From Pseudophaeobacter arcticus DSM 23566 (lineage in GTDB: Bacteria; Pseudomonadota; Alphaproteobacteria; Rhodobacterales; Rhodobacteraceae), in contig NZ_KI421507.1 of assembly GCF_000473205.1 (NCBI RefSeq), positions 655,934-719,933 on the forward strand: a DNA stretch of 64,000 nt, written 5' to 3'. The stretch's first letter is position 1. Every line of letters starts with the position of its first letter. A model generated the notes under the pieces. It ran no database searches, was not told the DNA's origin, and was given only the letters and a program-made list of their open reading frames with translations. The position numbers and the translations under genes are program-made. This document shows, in pieces, positions 26,509 to 35,744 of this stretch.

Positions 26509-26715
26509 TCAGTAGTGCGGCGGACGTTCGTCGCCGAACACATGGGCGCCGCCGCTGCCCTGTTCGCGGGTGGCTTCGCGTTCCATCAGCATCCTTACCC
26601 GTTTGGACAGGCGATCCATCTCGTTTTGCTGGCTGGCGACCACGTCGCTCAGCTCTTCGACGGTGCGGGTCAGGTGGGCGATCTTTTCTTCCAAGGCTTG
26701 CATGTTCATCTCCAT
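26509..26715 (-). CDS. slyX: SlyX family protein
   Basis: A 68-residue coiled-coil protein. A continuous heptad pattern runs over residues 5-50 (LEEKIAHLTRTVEELSDVV, NEMDRLSKRVRMLMER), followed by the family's C-terminal tail ending in DERPPHY. SlyX proteins are widespread, and their role is unknown. The start may be at 26715 or at the Met two codons later (NMQALEEK). It sits alone on the minus strand between dnaE and the crotonase gene. Confidence 0.85.
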   Translation of the reverse strand: MEMNMQALEEKIAHLTRTVEELSDVVASQQNEMDRLSKRVRMLMEREATREQGSGGAHVFGDERPPHY

Positions 26716-26816
26716 AGCTGCGCAACGTCATAAGCACCTTCCCCTTGCCGGTCCATGGGCAAGACGCGCAGGCTCAGTTCAAATAGGGATGCCAATGAGC
26801 TGCGAGGGAAACAACC

Positions 26817-27644
26817 ATGCCTGCGACCGAAGTTGAAATGCCACCGGTAGAGATCAGCCAGCGCGACGGCGTGATGACAATTGCCATCTGCCGTCCGGAA
26901 ATCCGCAATGCGGTGGGGCCTGCCACGGCGCGCGCCCTTTATGCGGCGTTTCTGCGCTTTGAGGCCGAGGAGACGGCAAAAGTCGCAGTCCTGACCGGAC
27001 GGGGCGGTTACTTCTGTGCCGGCTTTGATCTCAAATCCGCAGGGCAGGGCGCCTCGGATGAGTGGCTGGGCTCGCTGGATATCGAGGCCGATTGGCGCGA
27101 TCCCATTGTTGATCCCCGTCCCGGACCAATGGGGCCGTCGCGGCTGATGCTGTCAAAGCCGGTGATTGCCGCGATTGAAGGCCCGGCTGTTGCGGGCGGC
27201 ATGGAGCTGGCCGCCTGGTGCGATATGCGGGTCATGGCGGAGGATGCCTTTGCCGGTGTGTATTGCCGCCGCTGGGGGGTGCCGCTGATTGATGGTGGCA
27301 CCGTTCGCTTGCCGCGTCTTCTGGGGCAGGGCCGCGCCAATGATCTCATCCTGACCGGCCGCACCTTGCCAGCCGAGGAAGCCCACCGGATTGGCTTTGC
27401 CGATCGGCTGTCTCCAACTGGGGAAGCCCTGGATATGGCGCAGGCCCTGGCGCAGGAGCTCACCCGGTTTCCGCAGGCCTGCATGCGGGCGGATCATCTG
27501 TCGGCGCGGATCCCCTCGCAGGAGCTGGCGGCGGCGCTGCGGCGCGAGTGGCGCTCGGCCAAGACCTTTCTGGCTGAGGGGCGCACCGGGGCGCAGCGCT
27601 TTGCCTCTGGGTTGGGGCGGTCCGGCGATTTCTCGCAGATCTGA
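26817..27644 (+). CDS. Enoyl-CoA hydratase/isomerase family (crotonase)
   Basis: A 275-residue crotonase-fold protein. The first oxyanion-hole segment is GYFCAGFDLKS; the second is AAIEGPAVAGGMELAAWCDMRV, with the acid position near FAGVYCRRWGVPLIDGG. Residues EAHRIGFADRL are the usual trimer-side motif. Members hydrate or isomerise acyl-CoA thioesters; the exact substrate cannot be told. The ATG follows GAGGGAAACAACC. No neighbouring acyl-CoA genes are present to narrow the role. Confidence 0.9.
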   Translation: MPATEVEMPPVEISQRDGVMTIAICRPEIRNAVGPATARALYAAFLRFEAEETAKVAVLTGRGGYFCAGFDLKSAGQGASDEWLGSLDIEADWRDPIVDPRPGPMGPSRLMLSKPVIAAIEGPAVAGGMELAAWCDMRVMAEDAFAGVYCRRWGVPLIDGGTVRLPRLLGQGRANDLILTGRTLPAEEAHRIGFADRLSPTGEALDMAQALAQELTRFPQACMRADHLSARIPSQELAAALRREWRSAKTFLAEGRTGAQRFASGLGRSGDFSQI

Positions 27645-27832
27645 TCGCTGTTCAGGGCGCCCGACAAGGCGCAAGGCCTGTCGCATTCCTGTCATGCTTA
27701 ATAGCTAGGCAGCGCCAGATCGCGTGTCTTTGTACAGGCGCCGTCGAACCTGTTGCCTTGCTCACGGGCACGGCTTGGGCTAGACCCCGCGGCGAGTAAA
27801 TGACCTAAACCCACCCGTGAGGAGGCCTTTTC

Positions 27833-29332
27833 ATGGCCAAGATCAAGAAACAGCCCCGTCCCAAGGCGGTAACGCCCAAGGGATTTCGTGACTATTTCGG
27901 CGAAGAGGTGACACAGCGTTCTGAAATGCTGCGTGCCATCGCGGGTGTCTATCATCATTACGGGTTCGAGGCGCTGGAGAGCGCGGCGGTGGAAACCGTC
28001 GAAGCGCTGGGCAAGTTTCTGCCCGATGTTGAACGCCCCAACGCCGGTGTCTTTGCCTGGCAGGAGGTCGATGAACACGACCCCGACAGCAACAAGGGCG
28101 ACTGGATGGCGCTGCGCTATGACCTCACTGCGCCGCTGGCGCGGGTCTATGCCCAGCACCGCAATGATCTGCCCAGCCCCTATCGCCGCTACGCGATGGG
28201 GCCGGTCTGGCGCAATGAAAAGCCGGGCCCGGGCCGCTATCGTCAGTTCTATCAGTGCGATGCCGATACCGTGGGCACAGCGTCAATGGCGGCAGATGCC
28301 GAGATCTGCATGATGCTGTCTGATACGCTGGAAACCGTGGGTATTCCTCGTGGTGACTATCTGGTGCGCGTCAACAACCGCAAGGTGATGAACGGCGTGT
28401 TGGAGGTCATGGGGCTGGGCGATGACCCGCTGGCGCGCGACAACGTGCTGCGCACCATCGACAAGTTTGACAAGGTGGGCGAGGCTGGCGTCCGTGAGCT
28501 GCTGACCAAGGGCCGTCTGGATGCCTCTGGTGCCTATATTGATGGGGTTGGCCTCAGCGCCGATCAGGCAGAGCCGGTGATTGCCTTCCTGACCTCCAAG
28601 GCCGACACCGCCGCCAAGACCTTTGAGAACCTGCGCGCTGCCGTGGGCGCCTCAAAAGTTGGGGCCGAAGGCATTGGCGAGCTGGAACAGATTGCTGATC
28701 TGATGGCGGCCGGCGGCTATGGCTCTGACCGGATCGAGATTGATCCTTCGATTGTGCGGGGCCTTGGCTATTACACCGGCCCGGTTTACGAGGCAGAGCT
28801 GACCTTTGAGATCTTTGATGACAAGGGGCGCAAACGGCAGTTTGGCTCTGTTGCCGGTGGTGGACGCTACGATGATCTGGTGAAACGCTTCACCGGTCAG
28901 GAAGTGCCTGCAACTGGCATGTCCATTGGCGTTGATCGTCTGTTGGCGGCTTTGCGCGAAAAGGGTCGCCTTAGTGCCACGCCCACGGGGCCGGTTGTGG
29001 TCACGGTGATGGATAAGGCGCGAATGGCGGATTATCAGACCATGGTGGCCGAGCTGCGAAACGCAGGCATCCGCGCCGAAGTCTATCTGGGCAACCCGAA
29101 AAACTTTGGCAACCAGCTGAAATACGCAGACCGGCGCAACTCGCCAGTTGCAGTGATTGAAGGCGGCGATGAGAAGGCCAATGGCGTCATTCAGATCAAG
29201 GATCTAATCCTGGGTGCCAAGATTGCCGAAAGCGCGACGCTGGAAGAATGGAAAGAGCGTCCCAGCCAGTTTGAAGTGCCGCGCGGCGATCTCGTCGCCA
29301 AGGTGCGCGAAATTCTAGAGAGCCAGGGCTAG
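27833..29332 (+). CDS. hisS: Histidyl-tRNA synthetase
   Basis: A 499-residue class II aminoacyl-tRNA synthetase charging tRNA-His. Motif 1 region [17 protein letters not shown]; motif 2 [24 protein letters not shown]; the histidine signature [14 protein letters not shown]; motif 3 [14 protein letters not shown]-terminal anticodon-binding domain ([16 protein letters not shown]). It is longer than the E. coli enzyme, with an extra segment between motif 2 and the HisA signature, in keeping with the divergent HisRS known in alphaproteobacteria. A strong GAGGAGG site precedes the ATG. Only three bases separate it from hisZ. Confidence 0.97.
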   Translation: MAKIKKQPRPKAVTPKGFRDYFGEEVTQRSEMLRAIAGVYHHYGFEALESAAVETVEALGKFLPDVERPNAGVFAWQEVDEHDPDSNKGDWMALRYDLTAPLARVYAQHRNDLPSPYRRYAMGPVWRNEKPGPGRYRQFYQCDADTVGTASMAADAEICMMLSDTLETVGIPRGDYLVRVNNRKVMNGVLEVMGLGDDPLARDNVLRTIDKFDKVGEAGVRELLTKGRLDASGAYIDGVGLSADQAEPVIAFLTSKADTAAKTFENLRAAVGASKVGAEGIGELEQIADLMAAGGYGSDRIEIDPSIVRGLGYYTGPVYEAELTFEIFDDKGRKRQFGSVAGGGRYDDLVKRFTGQEVPATGMSIGVDRLLAALREKGRLSATPTGPVVVTVMDKARMADYQTMVAELRNAGIRAEVYLGNPKNFGNQLKYADRRNSPVAVIEGGDEKANGVIQIKDLILGAKIAESATLEEWKERPSQFEVPRGDLVAKVREILESQG

Positions 29333-29335
29333 ACC

Positions 29336-30424
29336 ATGATGGAACGCTCCAAAACACTGGCGCGGGCCGCACGGCTGCGCATGAATTTTGAGGCCGCAGG
29401 CGCGCAGGTGGTGGAGCCACCTCTGTTGCAGCCAGCCGGGACTTTGCTGGATCTCTATGGTGAGGATATTCGGGCACGGGCCTATGTGACATCGGATGCG
29501 GTGCGTGGCGAGCAGATGTTGCGCCCGGATTTCACCCTGCCGGTGGTACAGATGCATATGCGCCAAGGCGCCGATCCCGCGCGCTATACCTACGCGGGGG
29601 AAGTCTTTCGCCGCCAGGAACATGACCCGGATCGCGCCAATGAATATCTGCAGGTGGGTTACGAGGTCTTTGACCGCGATGATCCGGCTGGCGCCGATGC
29701 CGAGGTCTTTGCGCTGATTGCTTTGCAGCTGCGTGGCCTGCCACTGCGGGCGGCAACCGGGGATATTGGTCTGCTGATGGCTGCGGTTGAAGGGTTGAAC
29801 ACCACGGCGATGCGCAAAGCGGCCCTGATGCGCCATATCTGGCGTCCCCGGCGGTTCCGCTCATTGCTGGAGCGTTATGCCGGCCGCAGCGCGGTGCCTG
29901 AAACGCGGTTGAAACTGCTGTCCTCGGAAGGGGTGCTGACAGGATCTGCAACGGTGCTGGGCAAGCGCAGCGAGGCCGAAGTGGACGCACGGATTGCGCT
30001 GCTGCGGGCAGATGCTGCAGCGCCGCCGCTGGCCGAAAACGAATTGCTGGCGCTGGAGGCACTGATGGCGGTGCGCGAAACCGTGCCCTTTGCCATTGAG
30101 CAGATGCGCGATATCGCGGTGGACCTGCCTGCCATCACCCCGGCGCTGGATCGTCTGGACGGGCGGATTGCGGCGCTCAAGGCGCGTGGCATTGATATTG
30201 ACAGCCTGGATTTCGAGGCCTCCTACGGGCGCACCTCGATGGAATATTACGACGGGTTTGTCTTTGGGTTCTATGCCGAAGCGCGGCCTGATTTGCCCGC
30301 TATTGCCAGCGGCGGGCGCTATGATGCGCTGACGCGTCAATTGGGGCAGGGGGGGGAAATTCCTGCTGTCGGCGGCGTGTTGCGCCCTGATTTGATGCTG
30401 ATGCTCGAGGAGGGTCAGTCATGA
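29336..30424 (+). CDS. hisZ: ATP phosphoribosyltransferase regulatory subunit HisZ
   Basis: A 362-residue HisRS-like paralogue without aminoacylation activity. It keeps a class II core (LRPDFTLPVVQMHM, YAGEVFRRQEH, NEYLQVGYEVF, ASGGRYDALTRQLG) but lacks the anticodon-binding domain. HisZ forms an octamer with the short form of HisG and carries the histidine feedback site, so the first step of histidine synthesis needs both. It follows hisS by three bases and overlaps hisG by ATGA. Confidence 0.95.
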   Translation: MMERSKTLARAARLRMNFEAAGAQVVEPPLLQPAGTLLDLYGEDIRARAYVTSDAVRGEQMLRPDFTLPVVQMHMRQGADPARYTYAGEVFRRQEHDPDRANEYLQVGYEVFDRDDPAGADAEVFALIALQLRGLPLRAATGDIGLLMAAVEGLNTTAMRKAALMRHIWRPRRFRSLLERYAGRSAVPETRLKLLSSEGVLTGSATVLGKRSEAEVDARIALLRADAAAPPLAENELLALEALMAVRETVPFAIEQMRDIAVDLPAITPALDRLDGRIAALKARGIDIDSLDFEASYGRTSMEYYDGFVFGFYAEARPDLPAIASGGRYDALTRQLGQGGEIPAVGGVLRPDLMLMLEEGQS

Positions 30425-31113
30425 GCCTGAAACTGGGTGTGCCGTCCAAGGGGCGGCTGATGGAAAAGACCTTTGACTGGTTTGCCAAGCGGGGGCTGAC
30501 CCTGGCGCGGACCGGATCTGAACGGGAATATGCCGGCGCCATCGAAGGGGTCGAAGACATGGAGCTGGTGCTGCTCTCGGCTGGGGAAATCCCGCGGGAA
30601 CTGGCCGCAGGTCGCATTCACCTGGGCGTGACCGGCACCGATCTGGTGCAGGAAAAACTGCCGCTCTGGGAGCAACAGCTGGAAGAGCTGGAGCCACTTG
30701 GCTTTGGCCATGCGGATTTGATCCTGGCGGTGCCGCAATGCTGGATTGATGTGGATACGCTGGATGACCTGGATGCGGTTGCGGCTGACTTTCGCAATGC
30801 CCATGGCCACCGGCTGCGGATCGCTACCAAATACCACCGCCTGGTGCGTGAGTTCCTGACCGAGGCCGGGGTGGCGGATTACCAGCTGGTCGACAGCCAG
30901 GGCGCCACCGAAGGCACGGTGAAGAATGAAACCGCCGAGATGGTGGCGGATATTACCTCCACCGGGGAGACCCTGCGGGCCAATCACCTCAAGCTGCTGT
31001 CGGATGGATTGGTGCTGCAAAGTCAGGCAACCCTGTGGCGCAGCCGTGTTGCCTCTTATTCGGAAGCGGAACGGCTGGCGCTGAAGGCGCTGGCAGAGTT
31101 GATCCACGACTGA
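30421..31113 (+). CDS. hisG: ATP phosphoribosyltransferase, short form
   Basis: A 230-residue catalytic subunit that joins ATP and PRPP in the first step of histidine synthesis. It is the short HisG type, lacking the C-terminal regulatory domain, which fits the presence of hisZ directly upstream. Landmarks: LGVPSKGRLMEKT at the N-terminus, LGVTGTDLVQE, LRIATKYHRLVREF and DSQGATEGTVKNETAEMVADITSTGET, the PRPP-binding region. The start overlaps hisZ. A hairpin follows 87 bases after the stop. Confidence 0.97.
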   Translation: MSLKLGVPSKGRLMEKTFDWFAKRGLTLARTGSEREYAGAIEGVEDMELVLLSAGEIPRELAAGRIHLGVTGTDLVQEKLPLWEQQLEELEPLGFGHADLILAVPQCWIDVDTLDDLDAVAADFRNAHGHRLRIATKYHRLVREFLTEAGVADYQLVDSQGATEGTVKNETAEMVADITSTGETLRANHLKLLSDGLVLQSQATLWRSRVASYSEAERLALKALAELIHD

Positions 31114-31200
31114 CTTGGGGACTCTGAGTTAGAAGGCCGAAAGGGGGGGCTCCCGCCCGTCGCCCATGCACTAAAGTGCACGCGGCTCCCGTTGGGCCCG

Positions 31201-31225
31201 GCGCCGCGCTGTCGCGCGGCGCTTT
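31201..31225 (+). terminator. Terminator of hisS-hisZ-hisG
   Basis: GCGCCGCG and CGCGGCGC form an 8-bp stem (extended by a C-G pair) with a short loop, followed by TTTCT. It is the only strong hairpin between hisG and the convergent DUF1489 gene. Confidence 0.75.
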
Positions 31226-31362
31226 CTCGTACTGAGACACGTTTTGCGCAGATCGAGAGCGATGGATACCCTGTTGCCTCGCGGCGAAACCCGTTGCGCA
31301 GGGCCGTGCTGCAGTGCTTGACCCATAATGAGGGCAAGAGGGCAATAGGGGGGGGCGCCCGG

Positions 31363-31794
31363 CTAGATCACGCCGATTTCGGCCAGGGCCTGGGAAAGCT
31401 CCAGGGGCAAGGGCTCTTCTGTGCTGCGCCCCGCTGGCAGGTCGGCGGGGCTGTCTTCGGGCTTGAGATAGCGCCAGCCCTGAAAGGGGCGTTTGGTGGC
31501 GGTATGGGTGCGGTGTATCTGTGGATCAAGGATAATGGCGCAGCGGCGAATGCCATCTTCGCCGATCACCTCATCCATGCGCAGAATGCGCTGGCGGCAT
31601 TGGATCTGTCCCTTGATGACCCAATAGATTGATCCACCTGCGAGAATCTCCGCCTCGCGTTTAGGCCACATGCGGGTGACGTGACGGGGCAGGCCCTCGG
31701 GCAGCCGCAGCGCGGTCATATCCTGCCAGTCCTGCAGGCCTTCGACGCTTTCGGTGCCAACAGAAAGCTTCACCAGATTGACGTAGTTATCCAC
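31363..31794 (-). CDS. DUF1489 family protein
   Basis: A 143-residue protein typical of alphaproteobacteria. Family features seen are NLVKLSVGTESVEGL at the N-terminus, HVTRMWPKRE, GGSIYWVIKGQIQCRQRIL and GWRYLKPEDSPADL near the C-terminus. The function of the family is unknown. It converges on hisG and is divergent from nrdJ, with a 191-base spacer that holds the possible NrdR sites. Confidence 0.88.
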   Translation of the reverse strand: MDNYVNLVKLSVGTESVEGLQDWQDMTALRLPEGLPRHVTRMWPKREAEILAGGSIYWVIKGQIQCRQRILRMDEVIGEDGIRRCAIILDPQIHRTHTATKRPFQGWRYLKPEDSPADLPAGRSTEEPLPLELSQALAEIGVI

Positions 31795-31822
31795 AGTTTC
31801 CCCACAGAGTCGTCCAGAGCGC

Positions 31823-31869
31823 GACCCTTATATAGTGTTTCGTCATTTGGCGCGAGCAAGATATTGTGG
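31823..31869. promoter_or_regulatory. Possible tandem NrdR boxes upstream of nrdJ
   Basis: Two imperfect copies of the NrdR consensus acaCWATATATWGTGT. The first ends TATATAGTGT at 31838, the second ends GATATTGTGG at 31869. Each matches about 11 of 16 positions, and they are exactly 31 bases apart, the three-helical-turn spacing typical of NrdR sites. They lie about 115-165 bases before nrdJ. Confidence 0.5.
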
Positions 31870-31985
31870 TAGAGTCAGTAATTATTTATCAATAAACCGC
31901 GATTTCACCGTTGAGAATTTCTATCTGACTGTAGTATCGAAGCCGCCACTTAACCTCCGATGCAAGACCAATAGGGAATCACTAT

Positions 31986-34283
31986 ATGAGCCGCTTTGCT
32001 GCCCCCATCGCCGCACAAATCTGGGATATGAAGTATCGTTTCAAAGAAGCGGACGGCACCCCAATCGATGTGACCGTGGAGGATAGCTGGCGCCGGATTG
32101 CCCGTGATCTGGCCCGCGCCGAGGACAAGCCCGATGTCTGGGAAGAGAAGTTCTACCAGGCGCTGGAAGATTTCAAATATCTGCCCGCAGGCCGCATTAC
32201 CGCCGGGGCCGGAACCGCGCGTCAGGTGACCCTGTTCAACTGCTTTGTCATGGGCACCGTGCCGGATAGCATGGCGGGTATTTTTGACATGTTGAAAGAG
32301 GCCGCGCTGACCATGCAGCAGGGCGGCGGCATCGGCTATGATTTTTCGACCATTCGCCCGCGCGGCGCGGATGTCAAAGGCGTGGCGGCGGATGCTTCGG
32401 GGCCCTTGTCCTTTATGGATGTCTGGGATGCGATGTGCCGCACCATCATGTCCGCAGGCTCGCGCCGCGGCGCGATGATGGCCACCATGCGCTGCGATCA
32501 CCCGGATGTTGAGGCCTTTATTACTGCCAAATCCGATTCCGCCCGTCTGCGGATGTTTAACATGTCGGTGCTGATCACGGATGATTTCATGGAAGCCGTC
32601 AAGGCGGATGGCCCCTGGGAGCTGCAGTTTGATGGCAAGATCTATCACACTGTGCAGGCACGGGATCTGTGGAACAAGATCATGCAGGCGACCTATGAAT
32701 ATGCTGAGCCCGGCGTGATCTTTATTGACCGCATCAACAAGGCCAATAACCTCAGCTATATTGAGAACATCTGCGCCACCAACCCCTGCGGCGAGCAGCC
32801 ACTGCCGCCCTATGGTGCCTGCCTGCTGGGCTCTATCAATCTGGCGCGCCTGGTTTCCAACCCTTTTGAGACCACTGCAGAGCTGAACCAAAGCGCGATG
32901 CAGGAGCTGGTCGCCACCGCTGTGCGTATGATGGACAATGTGGTGGATGTGTCGAAGTTTCCATTGGAGGCCCAGGCCGCCGAGGCCCAGGCCAAGCGCC
33001 GCATTGGCCTGGGCGTGACGGGGCTGGCCGATGCGCTGTTGATGCTGGGTCTGGAATATGGCTCGGACGAGGCGGCGCGTCAGACCGACCGCTGGCTGCA
33101 TGCGATCGCCCGCGCCGCTTATCTGGCCTCGGTGGATTTGGCCAAGGAAAAGGGCGCCTTCCCGCTGTTCGATGCCGAAGCCTATCTGGCCTCTGGCAAC
33201 ATGATGAACATGGATGAGGATGTGCGCGAGGCCATCCGCGAACACGGTATCCGCAATGCGCTGCTGACCTCAATTGCACCCACCGGTACCATCAGCCTCT
33301 ATGCGGGCAATGTCTCTTCGGGGATCGAGCCAGTCTTCGCCTATGCCTATACCCGCAAGGTTTTGCAAAAGGACGGGAGCCGCACCGAGGAAGAAGTTGT
33401 CGATTACGCGGTGCAGATGTACCGGGAAAAATTTGGTGCCGATGCCGCACTGCCTGACTATTTTGTCAACGCTCAGACATTGCCACCTGCGGCCCATGTC
33501 AAGATGCAGGCTGCGGCGCAGAAATGGATCGACAGTTCGATCTCCAAGACCATCAACTGTCCGGAAGACATCAGTTTTGATGATTTCAAGGATGTTTACA
33601 TGCAGGCCTGGGATCAGGGCTGCAAGGGCTGCACCACCTATCGCCCCAACGACGTGACCGGATCGGTTCTGTCTGTCTCCGAGAGCGCCGATGCCGCCCC
33701 GGGCGAAGCCGCAGATGCACCGCATGACAGCGCGCAGGGGGAGAACGGTGCCGAAGTGGTCTACATGTCGGAGCCCCTGGATCGTCCACAGTCACTGGAA
33801 GGCCATACCTACAAGCTGAAATGGCCGGACTCGGAACATGCGATTTATCTGACCATTAACGATGTTATCATCAGCGATCACCGTCGCCCGTTTGAAGTCT
33901 TCATCAACTCCAAGAACATGGAACACTATGCCTGGACCCTGGCGCTGACCCGGATGATCTCGGCTGTGTTCCGCCGTGGCGGGGATGTGTCCTTTGTGGT
34001 GGAAGAGCTGAAGGCAGTCTTTGATCCGCGTGGTGGGGCCTGGGTACAGGGGAAATATATTCCCTCCATTCTGGCGGCTATTGGCGGGGTGATCGAGACC
34101 CATATGGTCAAGACTGGTTTTCTTGAGGGCGAAGGCATGGGGTTGAAATCCGATCCACAGGCGGAGGTGGTGAACCTGAACGCTCCACGCGGCAAGGCCT
34201 GCCCCAGCTGTGGTCAATTCGACATGCAGATGATCGAAGGCTGCATGACCTGCCGCAGTTGCGGTCATTCAAAATGTGGCTGA
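31986..34283 (+). CDS. nrdJ: Adenosylcobalamin-dependent (class II) ribonucleotide reductase
   Basis: A 765-residue enzyme reducing ribonucleotides to deoxyribonucleotides with coenzyme B12, so independent of oxygen. Radical-fold landmarks: LPAGRITAGAGT, FNCFVMG (first active-site cysteine), GGGIGYDFSTIRPRGADV, NPCGEQPLPPYGACLLGSINL (N, C and E of the active site) and TGTISLYAGNVSSGIEP. A C-terminal extension ends in a zinc-type knuckle (CPSCGQF, then CMTCRSCGHSKCG) that re-reduces the active site. Length and motifs are complete. I see no B12 riboswitch upstream, only possible NrdR boxes. A long hairpin follows the gene. Confidence 0.96.
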   Translation: MSRFAAPIAAQIWDMKYRFKEADGTPIDVTVEDSWRRIARDLARAEDKPDVWEEKFYQALEDFKYLPAGRITAGAGTARQVTLFNCFVMGTVPDSMAGIFDMLKEAALTMQQGGGIGYDFSTIRPRGADVKGVAADASGPLSFMDVWDAMCRTIMSAGSRRGAMMATMRCDHPDVEAFITAKSDSARLRMFNMSVLITDDFMEAVKADGPWELQFDGKIYHTVQARDLWNKIMQATYEYAEPGVIFIDRINKANNLSYIENICATNPCGEQPLPPYGACLLGSINLARLVSNPFETTAELNQSAMQELVATAVRMMDNVVDVSKFPLEAQAAEAQAKRRIGLGVTGLADALLMLGLEYGSDEAARQTDRWLHAIARAAYLASVDLAKEKGAFPLFDAEAYLASGNMMNMDEDVREAIREHGIRNALLTSIAPTGTISLYAGNVSSGIEPVFAYAYTRKVLQKDGSRTEEEVVDYAVQMYREKFGADAALPDYFVNAQTLPPAAHVKMQAAAQKWIDSSISKTINCPEDISFDDFKDVYMQAWDQGCKGCTTYRPNDVTGSVLSVSESADAAPGEAADAPHDSAQGENGAEVVYMSEPLDRPQSLEGHTYKLKWPDSEHAIYLTINDVIISDHRRPFEVFINSKNMEHYAWTLALTRMISAVFRRGGDVSFVVEELKAVFDPRGGAWVQGKYIPSILAAIGGVIETHMVKTGFLEGEGMGLKSDPQAEVVNLNAPRGKACPSCGQFDMQMIEGCMTCRSCGHSKCG

Positions 34284-34365
34284 AGGAGATGAAAGTTTCT
34301 TGTGGGGGTGTGGCGTGCCACGCGACATGACCTAACCGTCTCGCAAGGTCATTTTGGCTGAGATG

Positions 34366-34408
34366 ACATGCAAACGGCCTCGGGGAGTACCCGAGGCCGT
34401 TTGCATGT
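34366..34408. terminator. Perfect 19-bp hairpin downstream of nrdJ
   Basis: ACATGCAAACGGCCTCGGG is followed by a 5-base loop and its exact reverse complement. The A-rich left arm and T-bearing right arm fit a bidirectional terminator. It also marks the border between the core region and the variable island. Confidence 0.8.
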
Positions 34409-34811
34409 CTGGCTGTGGCGATGCTTAGTAATGTGTTGAGGGGGCAGCAGTCAGATGCGGACTGCCGACTTTCATACAGAGGCGTGAGGTCGTACGAGCG
34501 AATGCAGGCGTAGTAAGCGGATACGGCTCCTCACCTATCCGGTCTTAGATTGTCAGGCACTTTCGGCCTTTAGCTGACTGATTGTCTGGTAAGAACGTTT
34601 CTTCGCCGTGTCCTCTAAGGCCGTTTTTGGTCTGGCAAAGCAGAAAGAAACCGGCCACTATCGCTGCGAACGAGAAGAGCATACATTCATTGTTTCACTT
34701 ACTCGTCCGGAAACTGACATGCGGGAAGTCGGCCTTTGGATAGAATCATAATTCTCGAGAATACGATCAACCAATCATCGTCACGAGTTCCTGTTCCGGC
34801 GTAAAATTACG
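34409..34811. other. 403-base noncoding stretch at the left edge of the variable island
   Basis: No coding frame with protein character was found, and no RNA gene. Base composition becomes more even than in the core genes. It should hold the promoter of the cassette at 34812 and perhaps the border of an insertion, but no repeat or attachment site could be defined by eye. Confidence 0.4.
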
Positions 34812-35633
34812 ATGGACCAGGAAAACGAGTTTCTCGCCACGCAGTATATCGAGTATCGAAAGGCCCTCAGTGAAATTAGGGCATTTGCGCCATTCATGCC
34901 CTATGGCTGGTTTAAGTCACCCCAGACGATTCGGCTGGATACGGAATTCGGCCTCCAGCAAATGATCTATCGCGATCTTGCGGATGATGCTGCACGCGAC
35001 CTCGCAAACGGGATCAATCATCTGATCAACCTTACCATGCGTCTGGAAGCATGGCGCATCGTATTCGATGGGCTTGACGTCCAGCAAACAAACCAATTGC
35101 TGCATGAGTTCGTGCAGGATGTAGCTTCAACGGCGTTGCTCGGCCCATACACTCTTAAGGCTAGATTCTACTTTGCGATCGCACACCTGTCCCATCAGGT
35201 GAACCGTGTTTTCCTAAGAGATAATTGGGCGGACGATCTTGCGGCGCTGCCGGAGGATTGGGCTATCAAGGAAGAAACGGCTATCAAGGTCGCAAAGCCT
35301 TGGCGCTCTTGGACGAAGCTGAACAGGCTGCTCAACACCGTCGACATGGGCGACTACAAGACTGCCACGAATGATTTCCGGAGCAAGCACACCCACAGGT
35401 TCACGCCACGGGTCGAACTTGGACTATCCCAGTCGATCAAGCGTGTTTGGTCGAAAGGCGCGAAAGCGCCTTCTTATGGAGTAGGCGGCACGCCGCCGCT
35501 CAAGCTGGAAGCGGTTATTCCAGAATTGGAAGCTCAATGCCTTCGTCTGTCAGCATGCTACGCCCAGTTTCAGAAACTTGTCACAGAGCAAGGCGAGGCT
35601 TTGTTTGCAAATAACTGCGGGCCGCAAGAGTAA
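34812..35633 (+). CDS. Hypothetical helical protein with a HEPN-like R-X4-H motif
   Basis: A 273-residue protein I do not recognise with certainty. It is almost entirely helical and contains DFRSKHTHRF at 188-196, in which R190-X4-H195 matches the catalytic motif of HEPN ribonucleases; the preceding long helices (LANGINHLINLTMRLEAWRIVF and onward) would fit the four-helix HEPN bundle, and a Cthe_2314-like HEPN is the nearest family I can think of. It has no signal peptide or membrane segment. It is the first gene of a three-gene cassette with two nuclease-like proteins, so a role in phage defence or toxin-like RNA cleavage is inferred. Codon choice is less GC-biased than in the flanking core genes. 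Confidence 0.6.
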   Translation: MDQENEFLATQYIEYRKALSEIRAFAPFMPYGWFKSPQTIRLDTEFGLQQMIYRDLADDAARDLANGINHLINLTMRLEAWRIVFDGLDVQQTNQLLHEFVQDVASTALLGPYTLKARFYFAIAHLSHQVNRVFLRDNWADDLAALPEDWAIKEETAIKVAKPWRSWTKLNRLLNTVDMGDYKTATNDFRSKHTHRFTPRVELGLSQSIKRVWSKGAKAPSYGVGGTPPLKLEAVIPELEAQCLRLSACYAQFQKLVTEQGEALFANNCGPQE

Positions 35634-35744
35634 GAGTGAGGGCAAGATTCTATTCTATGATTTGCTGCTGGGAATTGATGTGTTTAGGGAAGCCATCAGT
35701 GAAATATATGGATGTAAGTTCTAGGGAGTTAATTTATTAACGTG

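Noticed and set aside
31795..31985. Possible cobalamin riboswitch before the B12-dependent reductase
   Set aside because: The conserved B12-box sequence was not found in the 191-base leader; only NrdR-like sites are visible.
31950..33245. A 431-codon minus-strand frame
   Set aside because: It overlaps nrdJ, whose motifs are unmistakable; the antisense frame has shadow composition.
34366..34408. Long inverted repeat as a transposon end or integrase attachment site
   Set aside because: It is a compact 19-bp hairpin with 5-base loop right after nrdJ, which fits a terminator; no second copy was seen at the other edge of the island.
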